From an uncultured Flavobacteriaceae bacterium (GTDB lineage: Bacteria > Bacteroidota > Bacteroidia > Flavobacteriales > Flavobacteriaceae), in assembly GCA_947493175.1 (NCBI GenBank), contig CANLQD010000007.1, positions 186,001-250,000 on the forward strand: a stretch of 64,000 nt of DNA, read 5' to 3'. The notes beneath the pieces were generated by a model. It was not told where the DNA came from, made no database searches, and was given only the letters and a program-made list of their open reading frames with translations. Shown in pieces: positions 51,754 through 61,051 of the stretch. The translations under genes were made by a program, and so were the position numbers. Numbering within the stretch: position 1 is the stretch's first letter; every line of letters begins with the position of its first letter.

Positions 51754-53217
51754 ATGAAATTTTTCAAGATAGTATTACTTACAATGGCATCCATTCAAAT
51801 AGGGTTTGCTCAAAACATAGATGCCCAGGAATCAAGTAACTCTATGAGCGAATTAGAATCAACATTTCTAATACAAAATGCAAATATTATTAACGTGGAG
51901 AACGGGCAAATGCTTTCTGACCATTCTATTCTAGTTTCTGATGGAAAAATAAAATCCATTTCACCAACTAAAGAACTTAACAGTATTAATTTTTCTGAGA
52001 TTATCGATGCTAAAGGTAGTTTTGTTATTCCCGGATTATGGGATATGCATGCGCATTTGCGTGGCAACAATCTACCTTCTGAGATAATTACTGATTGGAT
52101 GATGCCTCTTTTTATGGCCAATGGTGTGACGGGAATCCGAGATATGACGTCAAGCTGTGAGACCGACGATCAAGGACCGGTTTGTTTGGCACAAATGCGT
52201 GAATGGCAAAAAGAGATAGAGGCGGGTACTTTGGATGGACCACGGTTTTTGTCCTTAAGTAGTTTCCAACTTAATTCACCAAGAGAACGTGACTACACAA
52301 AACAAGAAATTAAACTAATGGTTGAAACGTTCGATGAACGAAATATAGACCTCATAAAAGTGTATACTGACTTATCACCTAAAGCGTATAAACGGGTCAC
52401 GCATGAAGCCAAAAAACACAATATTCCAGTAGGCGGTCATATTCCACTTAGAATGACGATTTCTAGAGCATCCACAAAAGGACTTAGAAGTCTTGAGCAT
52501 GCAAGGGACTTTCTTTTTGATTGTTTTCCGGATTCTAAGTCTTTCCGAAAATTAGCAAAATCACAAGACCCTCCTATTGATGTAATGCACGCCATGGTTG
52601 ACCAATTTGAAGAAAAGAAATCTCAGAAAATATTTCAAGTTATGATTAGAAACAAGACGTGGTATGTCCCAACACACCTAACACGAAGAATGGAAGCCTT
52701 TGCTGACAACTTTGAGTTTCTAAATGATGATAGAAATCAATACATCCCTACAATGCTGTTGAATTCATGGAAGAATGATGCTAAACATGTTGTAGCAATA
52801 GATTCTACAAAACATGGCAGAGATGCCTATATGAAATTCTACCGCAAAGGATTGGAAATAACAGGTAAGGCCCATAAAGCAGGGGTTAGAATAGTCGTTG
52901 GCACTGATGGAGGGGACAGTTTTGTACATCCGGGATTTAGTGTTCATGATGAATTAAAGGAACTCGTCAAAGCGGGTTTGACCCCGCTCGAAGCAATTCA
53001 AGCTGCAACGCTGCATTCAGCCGAGTTCTTAAACCTTCAAAAATCATTTGGTTCAATTGAGGTAGGCAAAAATGCCGATTTTATATTATTACAACAGAAT
53101 CCATTGGCTGATATTGAAAACACTCAAAATATGAAGGCGGTCATCTATAGAGGGGAGTATTTTAATAGTGACAAACTAAATTCTTGGTTGGATAAAGCAA
53201 GAAATTTTAAATTATAA
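51754..53217 (+). CDS. Secreted metal-dependent amidohydrolase
   Basis: 487 residues from the ATG at 51754 (MKFFKIVLLTMASIQIGFAQ, signal peptide). The metal-binding motifs are present: GLWDMHAHLRG (HxH near residue 105), LRSLEHAR, and VGTDGGDS in the C-terminal part, ending with IEVGKNADFILL. Members hydrolyse C-N bonds of cyclic amides or dipeptides; substrate unknown. Confidence 0.88.
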   Translation: MKFFKIVLLTMASIQIGFAQNIDAQESSNSMSELESTFLIQNANIINVENGQMLSDHSILVSDGKIKSISPTKELNSINFSEIIDAKGSFVIPGLWDMHAHLRGNNLPSEIITDWMMPLFMANGVTGIRDMTSSCETDDQGPVCLAQMREWQKEIEAGTLDGPRFLSLSSFQLNSPRERDYTKQEIKLMVETFDERNIDLIKVYTDLSPKAYKRVTHEAKKHNIPVGGHIPLRMTISRASTKGLRSLEHARDFLFDCFPDSKSFRKLAKSQDPPIDVMHAMVDQFEEKKSQKIFQVMIRNKTWYVPTHLTRRMEAFADNFEFLNDDRNQYIPTMLLNSWKNDAKHVVAIDSTKHGRDAYMKFYRKGLEITGKAHKAGVRIVVGTDGGDSFVHPGFSVHDELKELVKAGLTPLEAIQAATLHSAEFLNLQKSFGSIEVGKNADFILLQQNPLADIENTQNMKAVIYRGEYFNSDKLNSWLDKARNFKL

Positions 53218-53337
53218 AATGATTGAAAAGGCTCTAGTTTGAGATTTTGTTTTACCAAAAATTAACTGGTAAAATCTCAATTATTGGACAGTTCCATAAA
53301 ACGAACGTTTCTTAGGATTTCCCCCTTCTCAGCTCTA

Positions 53338-53448
53338 CTAACTGGGACGAGAAGCAATCAACTCAAAACCCTCCAATTGAGTTAAATGGTTTTTAATAAG
53401 TCTTCTGGCTAGGGTTTCGTCATCGAAAATTACACCTTTGTACTTCAT
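53338..53448 (-). pseudogene. Truncated LytTR-type response regulator (receiver start)
   Basis: 36 residues read MKYKGVIFDDETLARRLIKNHLTQLEGF..., the first helix-strand unit of a LytR-type receiver domain (VDDE-x-LAR), then a stop. The remaining receiver and LytTR domain are missing. Confidence 0.65.
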
Positions 53449-53520
53449 TTCTGTAATAGTCTTAAGGTCACATCACAACTATCCTCTTTATCACTGATTG
53501 TTAATTCCTGCGAATCCAGA
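53445..53520 (-). pseudogene. Tail of a LytS-type sensor kinase
   Basis: The frame ends ...QQLELSNLDSQELTISDKEDSCDVTLRLLQK*, the typical C-terminal end of a LytS/histidine kinase of this family (N-x-x-R-L-x-L...VTLxL). Its stop overlaps the response regulator start (ATGA), as in intact pairs. Only the tail is left. Confidence 0.55.
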
Positions 53521-53777
53521 TTTGATAATTCCAATTGCTGTTTAAAGTTCTTCAGAAATGTTCTTTATTTTAAGACTTTCTTTCAATATGGGTATTAGGC
53601 TTTGAGTTGGTTTTTGAAAATAGACTATCCGTAGACTAAAAAACCCCATTCGTCTACTTTTTCAAAAATTATTAGTGTATAACTATAGCTTTAGAAAAAG
53701 TTAAAAAATGAATGATGGGTAAAATTTTAAAGGTGATCCAAAAATTGAAAATGATAGATGGGCATCATTCGATAGCT

Positions 53778-55256
53778 ATGAACACAGAAAAAATATTCGG
53801 AATCTATCTAGTAATAATTGCGTTTATAACTCTAACCAATTATACAGCCATAGCTCAAGATAGAATTGCCGAAATACACAATTTAGTTACCTATACGCAA
53901 GAAAACGGTATGTTCAATGGTAACATCCTAATCGCAGAAGATGGACAAATCAATTATCACAAATCATTAGGAATAGTTGATTTTGCAAATGGTTCGCCAT
54001 TAACCAAGAATAAAGCTTTTTGTTTGGGCTCAATAACCAAGCAGTTTACGGCTATGGGAATAATGATATTGCAGCACGAAGGTAAATTGAGATATTCTGA
54101 CAAATTAGAACAGTACTTTCCCGAATTTCCAAAGTATCTTCATCAAATAAGCATAAAAAACCTTATGCAACACACTTCTGGATTAAAAAGAACACATTTT
54201 GAGAACCACGACCAATTAAAAAACCAAGAAGTATATGAAAACCTAATACAATCCGCTTCAGATAAACTCTTGTTTGAACCTGGAACTGATTTAAGTTACA
54301 GTAACACAGGTTTTATAATACTTGCAATGCTTGTTGAAAAAATATCGGGAGTTACATATGAGCAGTTTCTAACGAACAATATTTTTAAACCTTTAGGAAT
54401 GACCCATTCCTTTGTTTTCACCGAAGACGATAGAGGACGCAAAGATATTGCAGTTGGCTATGATGGTTTCGGTAATAAGGCTGACTACACCGTACTAACC
54501 TATGGGAGTGCTGGAATTTATTCCACAACCGAAGATTTATTTAGATGGTATCAATCCCAAACAACCGATCAAATTATCCCATTTCAAAGTAAAAATAAGG
54601 CCTTTGAACCAGCGCTATCCAATTCTGGGAAACTCCTCGACCATATTATAAGAGATGACACTTGGAGCTACGGATTTGGGCAATTTATTTATCGAGGTCA
54701 TTTAAAAGGTGCAATTGGCCACGCTGGTGCATTCGGCGGTTTCTTCAATATTATGATTAAAGACTTAATCAACAATCGGGATGTTATAGTACTAACCAAT
54801 AATGGCAGATTATTAGACATTTTTGCATTTGGTGCTGCAATCCAAAACATTTTACGTGAACAACCATACGAATTGCCCAAAATTTCAATTGATTTGGCAA
54901 TAAGGGAAAAAGCCTATGAGAATATAGACGAGGGAATTGAATATTATCATAAACTAAAAAGAGAAAGCCCCGATAAATATAAATTCAACAATCAATGGGA
55001 GCTGAATCGACTTGGATATGCCCTTATGGGAGATAATAGAGCAAACGACGCTATTAAGATTTTCAAACTTTTAATTTCCGAATTTCCAGACAAAGTTAAT
55101 CCATACGACAGTTTAGGAGAGGCATATTTTAAAGATAAACAGTACAAGCTATCTCTTAAAAGCTATCAAAAAGCATTGAATATGAATCCAAATTATGATG
55201 ATGCACCACACGCCAAAAGAATGATTGAGAAAATCATAAACATTGTGGGGAAATAA
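53778..55256 (+). CDS. Beta-lactamase-fold serine hydrolase with TPR tail
   Basis: 492 residues from the ATG at 53778, which begins the signal peptide (MNTEKIFGIYLVIIAFITL); earlier starts give unlikely leaders. Motifs: SITK (LGSITKQFT), YSN (LSYSNTGF) and HAG (IGHAGAFGG). A C-terminal ~110-residue TPR pair (ANDAIKIFKLLISEFPDKVNPYDSLGEAYF, LSLKSYQKALNMNPNY) suggests a protein contact. This fusion is common in flavobacteria. Confidence 0.85.
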   Translation: MNTEKIFGIYLVIIAFITLTNYTAIAQDRIAEIHNLVTYTQENGMFNGNILIAEDGQINYHKSLGIVDFANGSPLTKNKAFCLGSITKQFTAMGIMILQHEGKLRYSDKLEQYFPEFPKYLHQISIKNLMQHTSGLKRTHFENHDQLKNQEVYENLIQSASDKLLFEPGTDLSYSNTGFIILAMLVEKISGVTYEQFLTNNIFKPLGMTHSFVFTEDDRGRKDIAVGYDGFGNKADYTVLTYGSAGIYSTTEDLFRWYQSQTTDQIIPFQSKNKAFEPALSNSGKLLDHIIRDDTWSYGFGQFIYRGHLKGAIGHAGAFGGFFNIMIKDLINNRDVIVLTNNGRLLDIFAFGAAIQNILREQPYELPKISIDLAIREKAYENIDEGIEYYHKLKRESPDKYKFNNQWELNRLGYALMGDNRANDAIKIFKLLISEFPDKVNPYDSLGEAYFKDKQYKLSLKSYQKALNMNPNYDDAPHAKRMIEKIINIVGK

Positions 55257-55683
55257 CATACTACCACAACGGCTATAAGTAATGCGAGAGGACGACGATG
55301 CTTGCCCAATGATTTGGGGGTGTCTGCGAGGTCGCCAAATTTTTAAATTTGGTTTTTAGACGAAAAAAGGTGAAAACAAAACATAAAAATTCGGCTTGTG
55401 CTTGGCGGAAAGGCCGGTGCCTTTTTGCCCCAATACTACTTACAACCCAAACGTTCAAATCTTGATTTGTGAATTTGTCCTGTAAAACTAACGTTTCTTG
55501 GGACTTTACCTTAAACCAGTATAGTGTTTTTATTCCCAGGTTTTTCTAGACTTAAAAGAATCACCCTCAAAAGTTCAATTCTCCAAACCTATCCCTAAAC
55601 TTTCAAAAGGTTCACTTAAAGGTCATTTTCAGCAACCATTGTGGGTCGTTTTTCCGAGCCATAAAATCGCATCCCAGGTTTCA
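55257..55683. other. Intergenic region with an attC-like hairpin and palindromes
   Basis: No gene. From 55262 to ~55453 the ends resemble each other in inverted form (AACGGCTATAAGTAAT near 55268; ACTACTTACAACCCAAACGTT near 55434), like the structured sequences at 25215-25409. Around 55566 lies CCTCAAAAGTTCAATTCTCC, also found at 59872. Confidence 0.45.
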
Positions 55684-56565
55684 CTATTTCGAACTAATGA
55701 GTTCATATAGTTTTAAAATTGTCTCGTCAGGTAAATCTCTAAGCGTCTCGATATGTTCGGTGCTTGTTTCCCAGAAAATCTTAGGTTCTCTAGCTGAATT
55801 AAAAATATTTCTACCCCTACTTAATGGCACGGCTCTGTCTTTGTTGCTGTGTATTATTAGTTTGGGAGTATTATCAATATCAGCAATATCTCTTACCGCA
55901 ACATAATTCTGATTATACTCTTCTGCATTTTTTATAAACATCGATTCGAACAACCCATTAAAATTATCAACGATAAAACTATGTGCAGATTCCAATGATC
56001 CATCAAGAATTAGGGCATCTACGTCATCCTGATTGTCTTTAGTCAACTTAACTGCTAATTGACCTCCTAAGGACATACCGTAAACCATAGTTTTAATACT
56101 ATCATCTTCCGTTTTATTTAAAAAGTCATGAAATGCCACTTCGGTATCTCTTGCTATTCCCCTATAATTTGGAACACCGTTTGATTTGCCAAAACCTCTC
56201 CAATCAGCAGAGTATATCTTAAACCCATTGTTGACCAAAGGTTTGATTAATTCTTTACTGACACTTGTATTCCCGCTATTTCCACGAATCAAAAAAATAT
56301 TGGCTTTAGGTTCTATTTTTGGATTAAATACATAGGTGTGAATCTTAATCGAATCTTCCACGGTGAGTATGTTTTCAGAATAATTCAAATCATCCATAAT
56401 TTGAACCTCCTTAACAGGCCTATAGAAAAGTTTGGATTCATCATTATTTATTAATGCTTTTACATAAGGGTCAGATTGATAAATAAAAAGACCATAAGCA
56501 GTTATTCCTAAAAATAAAATCACAAACCCCCATCCGATAATTTTGATGATTTTTTTCATTGTCAT
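55684..56565 (-). CDS. Alpha/beta hydrolase
   Basis: 293 residues. An N-terminal membrane segment (IIGWGFVILFLGITAYGLFI) anchors it. The fold markers are YSADWRGFGKSNG, the nucleophile elbow VYGMSLGGQLAV (Ser about residue 170), and KLIIHSNKDRAVPLSRG with the acid, and a final catalytic His in STEHIETL. A serine hydrolase of unknown substrate. Confidence 0.88.
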   Translation of the reverse strand: MTMKKIIKIIGWGFVILFLGITAYGLFIYQSDPYVKALINNDESKLFYRPVKEVQIMDDLNYSENILTVEDSIKIHTYVFNPKIEPKANIFLIRGNSGNTSVSKELIKPLVNNGFKIYSADWRGFGKSNGVPNYRGIARDTEVAFHDFLNKTEDDSIKTMVYGMSLGGQLAVKLTKDNQDDVDALILDGSLESAHSFIVDNFNGLFESMFIKNAEEYNQNYVAVRDIADIDNTPKLIIHSNKDRAVPLSRGRNIFNSAREPKIFWETSTEHIETLRDLPDETILKLYELISSK

Positions 56566-56719
56566 TTAGGTATTGGCGTTATAAGTTTTTAACAAACTGT
56601 ATTCAGTTAGAGCAGAAAAACGGCCATATAATTAACTAAATAAATAATTATATGGCGGTGTTCCTAAATTTTGGGATGGTTGGGAACCATTTGGGATAAA
56701 GGGGATTGGACGAACGATA

Positions 56720-57604
56720 TTAAATTCCCATTTTGCCTATTGCAACCTCAAACTCTAAGGCTTTTTGTCGTGATACAGGAATAAAGTCACCATAGTTTTT
56801 TAAAAGAATCTTATAGCCTCTAGAGTTTCCATTAATAGTCGTCACTTGTTGAATATTTACTATATAAGATCTGTGGCAAAAAATGAACACTTCAAGATGC
56901 TCCAAATCTTTGAAAAGAGATTTTAAGGTGCTTCTTAGTAGGATGCGTTTGACACGTTGGTCTGACAAAAAATAGACTTCAACATAATTATGCGCACCTT
57001 TCAAGAATAGAATATCACTAATCGTAAGCTCCACATCTTCGCTTTCATCGTTAGACTTCAGCTTGACGGTAACTTCCGGATTCTTTATCACAAGACTGTC
57101 AAACCGCTTTTTAATCAAAAGCATATTAAGGTATTTAGCCTTTTGTAAATACTCTTTCAGTACAATATCTCGTTTTATATATATTGATAATGGAATTGTA
57201 AAAAATTGGAGACCAACAAACAGGGTACTTATTCTTTTGATTGTATTTTCCAAATAGAGACCTTCAGGAATATTCCATATCCATAACAGCAGAACATAAC
57301 AAAATGCTATTCCGGAAATCATTTCCAGTACCATCCAAAATATCTCTTTGCCTACAGTCCAATTCCTTTCTGAAAACTGACCTTTTAAAAAAAGGGGAAT
57401 CATTAGTCTAAATAGAATCTGACTGCTAAAAACCATGAACAGTATGATAAATGCCAAGGAACTCGCTTTTTGATCGGGTTGTGAAAAAATAGATCCGGTA
57501 CAAAGGACAAAAAGGAAGGTTAGACTGCATAATATCAAAGAAATATACAAGGCCTTTTTGTACTCTACAAAAAAAGGGAAATCCTGATGTAAAAAGTTAA
57601 TCAT
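56720..57604 (-). CDS. Membrane-bound LytTR-domain regulator
   Basis: 294 residues. Four transmembrane helices in the first ~145 residues, then a LytTR DNA-binding domain (ILFLKGAHNYVEVYFLSDQ...FCHRSYIVNIQQV, FIPVSRQKALEF). The gene is flanked by a 14-bp direct repeat TGGGATGGTTGGGA (56672-56685 and 57661-57674), which could be binding sites. Common in flavobacteria. Confidence 0.88.
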   Translation of the reverse strand: MINFLHQDFPFFVEYKKALYISLILCSLTFLFVLCTGSIFSQPDQKASSLAFIILFMVFSSQILFRLMIPLFLKGQFSERNWTVGKEIFWMVLEMISGIAFCYVLLLWIWNIPEGLYLENTIKRISTLFVGLQFFTIPLSIYIKRDIVLKEYLQKAKYLNMLLIKKRFDSLVIKNPEVTVKLKSNDESEDVELTISDILFLKGAHNYVEVYFLSDQRVKRILLRSTLKSLFKDLEHLEVFIFCHRSYIVNIQQVTTINGNSRGYKILLKNYGDFIPVSRQKALEFEVAIGKMGI

Positions 57605-58001
57605 ATCAAACTCTGAAGATTTTGTAAATTATTGCTTTATATATAAAGCACAAAGATTAATGGGATGGTTGGGATAATTTAGGGACAAAAGGGACTATAC
57701 TTATTATTTTCTCCTAAAAATCAGATTGATTCGTTGAGATGGTTCCTTAAACGAACGATTCTCTGCACTAAACTCAGGTTCCTCTTAGTTGAAATAAACC
57801 CATTTATATCTACGGGGCTCTAGTTTATTTATTCCCACCGATATCTAAACTTTTAAAAACCTAGAAGGTATTTATTATAGCCGGTTGTTCTTTTGGATTC
57901 CTAGGTTTCAATTCATATAATAATAGCTAAAACATAAGTACTTGTAACTTCCTATTTTTTAGTCAGTCTTTATGTAGAGTCCAATACCCTAAAATACAGA
58001 A
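57605..58001. other. Intergenic region between LytTR and CocE genes
   Basis: No gene. It contains the second TGGGATGGTTGGGA copy (57661-57674) and GGTTCCTTAAACGAACGATTCTC near 57746, a relative of the dispersed intergenic motif seen near 53290 and 55486. A long AT-rich stretch leads to the start at 58002. Confidence 0.45.
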
Positions 58002-59741
58002 ATGAAAATAATATTAAGTTCAATTGTCCTGCTGATTACTTTTTGTAATATCTCAAATCAAGGTAAGCAATCAATCAAATCAGCCGATGAAAACGATAAA
58101 TATGAAGTCCAAAATGTTCTGATCAAAACACGGGATGGAGGGACGATTTCAGCAATTGTAGTAAAGGATAAAGGAGTAACTGCATCACAGCCCGTAATTC
58201 TTCAATATACCATATATGCCAGGGCTAATGATATCGAGTCCTTGAAAGAGTCGGTGGATAAGGGATATATCGGTGTGATGGCATACTCACGTGGAAAACA
58301 CTATAGCCCAGATGAAATATGGCCTTATGAAAATGATGCCAATGATTCATATGATGTGATAGACTGGATAAGCAAACAAAAGTGGTCCGATGGAACTGTT
58401 GGAATGTTCGGTGGCAGTTATAATGGTTTCACACAATGGGCCGCAACTAAAAAATTGCATCCTGCCCTTAAAACTATTGTGCCTTACGTGGCCAATAGGC
58501 CAGGAATGGGTTTGCCGATGGAAAACAACATTTTCATCAACCCCAACTACGAATGGGTGTTTTATGTTGGGAACAACAGGTATCTGGATACGATAGCAGG
58601 GAATGACAGACAGCGTTCCAGAGAAATGCAAAACAAATGGTGGGAAACTGGAGTTGCCTATAAGATGATGGATAGCATTGATCAAAGACCGAACAAGTGG
58701 TTTCAACGATGGATCAGCCACCCATCATTTGATGGCTATTGGCAAAAAATGGCACCCTATGAAAAAGATTTCGCCCAAATCGATATTCCGGTTCTTACCA
58801 TTGACGGATATTACAACGATTCGCAAAATTCTAGTTTATATTACTTGAGAGAACATTATAAGCACAATCCTGATGCTGAGCACTATTTGATTATTGGGCC
58901 GTACGGCCATTTTGGAGCCCAAAGGGGAGGTTTCCCAAAAGTCAATGGTTATGAAGTGGATCAAGAAGCGCTAATAAATACCAATGAAATTACGTATCAA
59001 TGGTTCGATTATATTTTTAAGGAAGGAGTCAAACCAAAAATACTCAAGGACAAAATCAACTATCAAGTAATGGGGGCGAACGAATGGCGAAGTGCTCCCG
59101 CTATCGAAAAAGTTAATAATGATTATCTCAAATTGTACTTAGTAGATGAACGATCGGAAGGGTTATATTCCCTAAAACCGGAAAAACCGGTAGGAGAAAA
59201 GTATCTAGGTCAAGAAGTTGACTTTTCCGATAGGGATAATTGGCATAATCTTAATTATTATCCCGACCCTATAATACTGGAGGAACTCAATACTAGGCGG
59301 GGAATTTTTTTTGTAAGCGACCCTATGCAGAAATCCATTTTGGTAAATGGTTCATTTGAAGGCGAAATAATGGCTAGTATCAATAAAAAAGATATGGATG
59401 TAGGAATCACACTATTTGAATTAACACCGAGCGGGGAATATTTTCATTTGTCATATATCATCTTCCGTGCCAGCTATGCACAAGACATATCGAAAAGAAA
59501 CTTATTAAACCCCCATGTCAAGGAGACTATCCCATTTGCAAATACTCACTTCGTGAGCAAACGATTGGAAAAGGGCAGCCGTTTGGTTCTAGCTTTAGAT
59601 GTCAACAAGAATCCATTCTCCCAATTAAATTATGGCACAGGCAAGGATCCAAGTGAGGAAACAATTGCGGATGGTAAAGAGCTCTTAGAAATTAAATGGT
59701 ACAATGATAGTTATGTCCGGATTCCTATCTGGAAAGAATGA
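58002..59741 (+). CDS. Secreted CocE/NonD-family (peptidase S15) hydrolase
   Basis: 579 residues with a signal peptide or lipobox-like start (LLITFCNISNQ). Nucleophile elbow GMFGGSYNGFTQWAA (Ser about residue 143), VLTIDGYYNDSQNSSLYYL, and the His in IIGPYGHFGAQRGG complete the triad. The C-terminal ~220 residues form the jelly-roll found in CocE/S15 enzymes. It cleaves acyl or X-Pro substrates. Confidence 0.9.
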   Translation: MKIILSSIVLLITFCNISNQGKQSIKSADENDKYEVQNVLIKTRDGGTISAIVVKDKGVTASQPVILQYTIYARANDIESLKESVDKGYIGVMAYSRGKHYSPDEIWPYENDANDSYDVIDWISKQKWSDGTVGMFGGSYNGFTQWAATKKLHPALKTIVPYVANRPGMGLPMENNIFINPNYEWVFYVGNNRYLDTIAGNDRQRSREMQNKWWETGVAYKMMDSIDQRPNKWFQRWISHPSFDGYWQKMAPYEKDFAQIDIPVLTIDGYYNDSQNSSLYYLREHYKHNPDAEHYLIIGPYGHFGAQRGGFPKVNGYEVDQEALINTNEITYQWFDYIFKEGVKPKILKDKINYQVMGANEWRSAPAIEKVNNDYLKLYLVDERSEGLYSLKPEKPVGEKYLGQEVDFSDRDNWHNLNYYPDPIILEELNTRRGIFFVSDPMQKSILVNGSFEGEIMASINKKDMDVGITLFELTPSGEYFHLSYIIFRASYAQDISKRNLLNPHVKETIPFANTHFVSKRLEKGSRLVLALDVNKNPFSQLNYGTGKDPSEETIADGKELLEIKWYNDSYVRIPIWKE

Positions 59742-59789
59742 GTTATGGATATCAATTCTCATTAAAATTTAAGTTCTGAAAAGCGCTTT

Positions 59790-59806
59790 AAAGTTCAAAT
59801 AAACCC
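59790..59806 (+). repeat. Isolated cassette repeat outside the array
   Basis: AAAGTTCAAATAAACCC matches the array consensus at 15 of 17 positions. No other copy lies within 13 kb. It may be a trace of a second, decayed array, or an insertion target. Confidence 0.65.
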
Positions 59807-60124
59807 AATTTTTATTGTGCAAGCTATTGATATTTAATCCCACCATTTAATAGACTTTAACAGATCAACCTCAAAAGTTCAATTCTCCATACGTTTCTAT
59901 GAACTTTGACAAAGCTCATAGAAAGGCCATTTTTAACAATGTTATTGGGTCACATAATTGCACTCTTTACATTAAGCCTTTCGGAGTTAATTTCAATATC
60001 CTAGTTTAACTCTCTAAAATCTATTTCAAATAAAAAGCACTCTTTACAAAATCCGCTTTATGTAAACAGTTGTAATTCTTTTCGGCCATAGTCCCAATCT
60101 TACCGAAAAACTTTGCGCGTGGTT

Positions 60125-60180
60125 CCTGTCCCGATTTTATAGCGTCCGGAAAGGTAAGCGTTCAATAAAATTGGGACAGG
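60125..60180. repeat. Palindromic intergenic element
   Basis: CCTGTCCCGATTTTAT (60125-60140) and ATAAAATTGGGACAGG (60165-60180) are complementary except for one base, separated by 24 bp. Related to the inverted ends at 46263-46379. Confidence 0.55.
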
Positions 60181-60256
60181 GCGCATCCTCTTATGCTTTT
60201 GGCAATTGTTAAATATTGTTTGTAGCTTTAATTACGGCAGTAACTGTGATTCGAAA

Positions 60257-61051
60257 ATGTATATGAGAAATTTACTTTTTCTTGTTTCCTTCTTTTTAGG
60301 TAGTCAAGGGTATGCATGCATTTGTATGCCTGTTAGGATTTTGCAACGAGCTACGGAAGCCGACTTTATTGCGACAGCCAAAATTTTGGAGGTTACGAGA
60401 GACGAGGCAAACGATAGATATCATTCCGTTAAGATTGAGATAATCGATATTTATAAGGGAAGAAGGGTCGATGAATTAAAGGCCGACTTTGGCACAGGTA
60501 GTTGCGCCATGTACACGCCGGAGAATACCAGTTGGTTAATTTTTGCTTGGAAAAATGGCAATGGAGATTTAAGTTTCGGGTATTGTGCCGGAGCAGAACA
60601 ACTGGATAAAGTGCATAAATCGAGTAGACATACCGCAGAACAATTGGAAAAGGCGCAAACCAACTATAGGAGATCTATAAGGAAAAAACTTGAGCTGCTG
60701 TTATATTTGAAGAAGCGTAACTTTCAATTAAAAAACAAGTATGGACTAAAAACGTATTTCTTAAACGACTGTATTAGGGATATACGGGGATATCAAATTG
60801 AATCGAGGCCCTTCGCATTCTATGAGTTGGAAATAGATACCAGTTTGGCCGTTACCAACATAAAAGCCTTAAAGCAGTTCGGGGTTAACGAATTGGATTC
60901 GAAGGTTCTAAATTGCGTTAAAAATGACCTAGTTCTTCAAGCAAGAAAGAACGAGAAATCTATACCGAAGCCTACAAAAATTATACTTGGCCTATTTTAC
61001 TATGAAGGTAATGATAGGTACAAAAGTTTTATAAGTCAAAATATACATTAA
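60257..61051 (+). CDS. Secreted netrin/TIMP-like protein
   Basis: 264 residues from an ATG at 60257 or 60263 (MRNLLFLVSFFLGSQGYACIC), chosen for the signal peptide. CICMPVRIL and EADFIATAKILEV fit an NTR/TIMP-type domain, as in the cassette gene 13038-13565. The C-terminal region (LKQFGVNELDSKVLNCVKNDL) looks like a TonB-type C-terminal fold. Function unknown. Confidence 0.68.
   Translation: MYMRNLLFLVSFFLGSQGYACICMPVRILQRATEADFIATAKILEVTRDEANDRYHSVKIEIIDIYKGRRVDELKADFGTGSCAMYTPENTSWLIFAWKNGNGDLSFGYCAGAEQLDKVHKSSRHTAEQLEKAQTNYRRSIRKKLELLLYLKKRNFQLKNKYGLKTYFLNDCIRDIRGYQIESRPFAFYELEIDTSLAVTNIKALKQFGVNELDSKVLNCVKNDLVLQARKNEKSIPKPTKIILGLFYYEGNDRYKSFISQNIH

Larger units (their letters stand above)
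53218..53777. other. Intergenic region with remains of a LytS/LytR pair
   Basis: No intact gene. A hairpin TTTTACCA/TGGTAAAA (53250-53257/53267-53274) follows the amidohydrolase, and GGACAGTTCCATAAAACGAACGTTT at ~53287 belongs to a dispersed intergenic motif. On the minus strand there are fragments of a response regulator (53338-53448) and its sensor kinase (about 53445-53520). Confidence 0.5.
59742..60256. other. Intergenic region with isolated cassette repeat and end-site relatives
   Basis: No gene. It contains a cassette repeat (59790-59806), a hairpin-bearing unit shared with ~55566 (59872-59955), CACTCTTTACA at ~59970, and ACTCTTTACAAAATCCGC...TATGTAAACAGT at ~60035-60066 preceded by TTCAAATAAA. 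A second palindromic element lies at 60125-60180. Confidence 0.55.
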
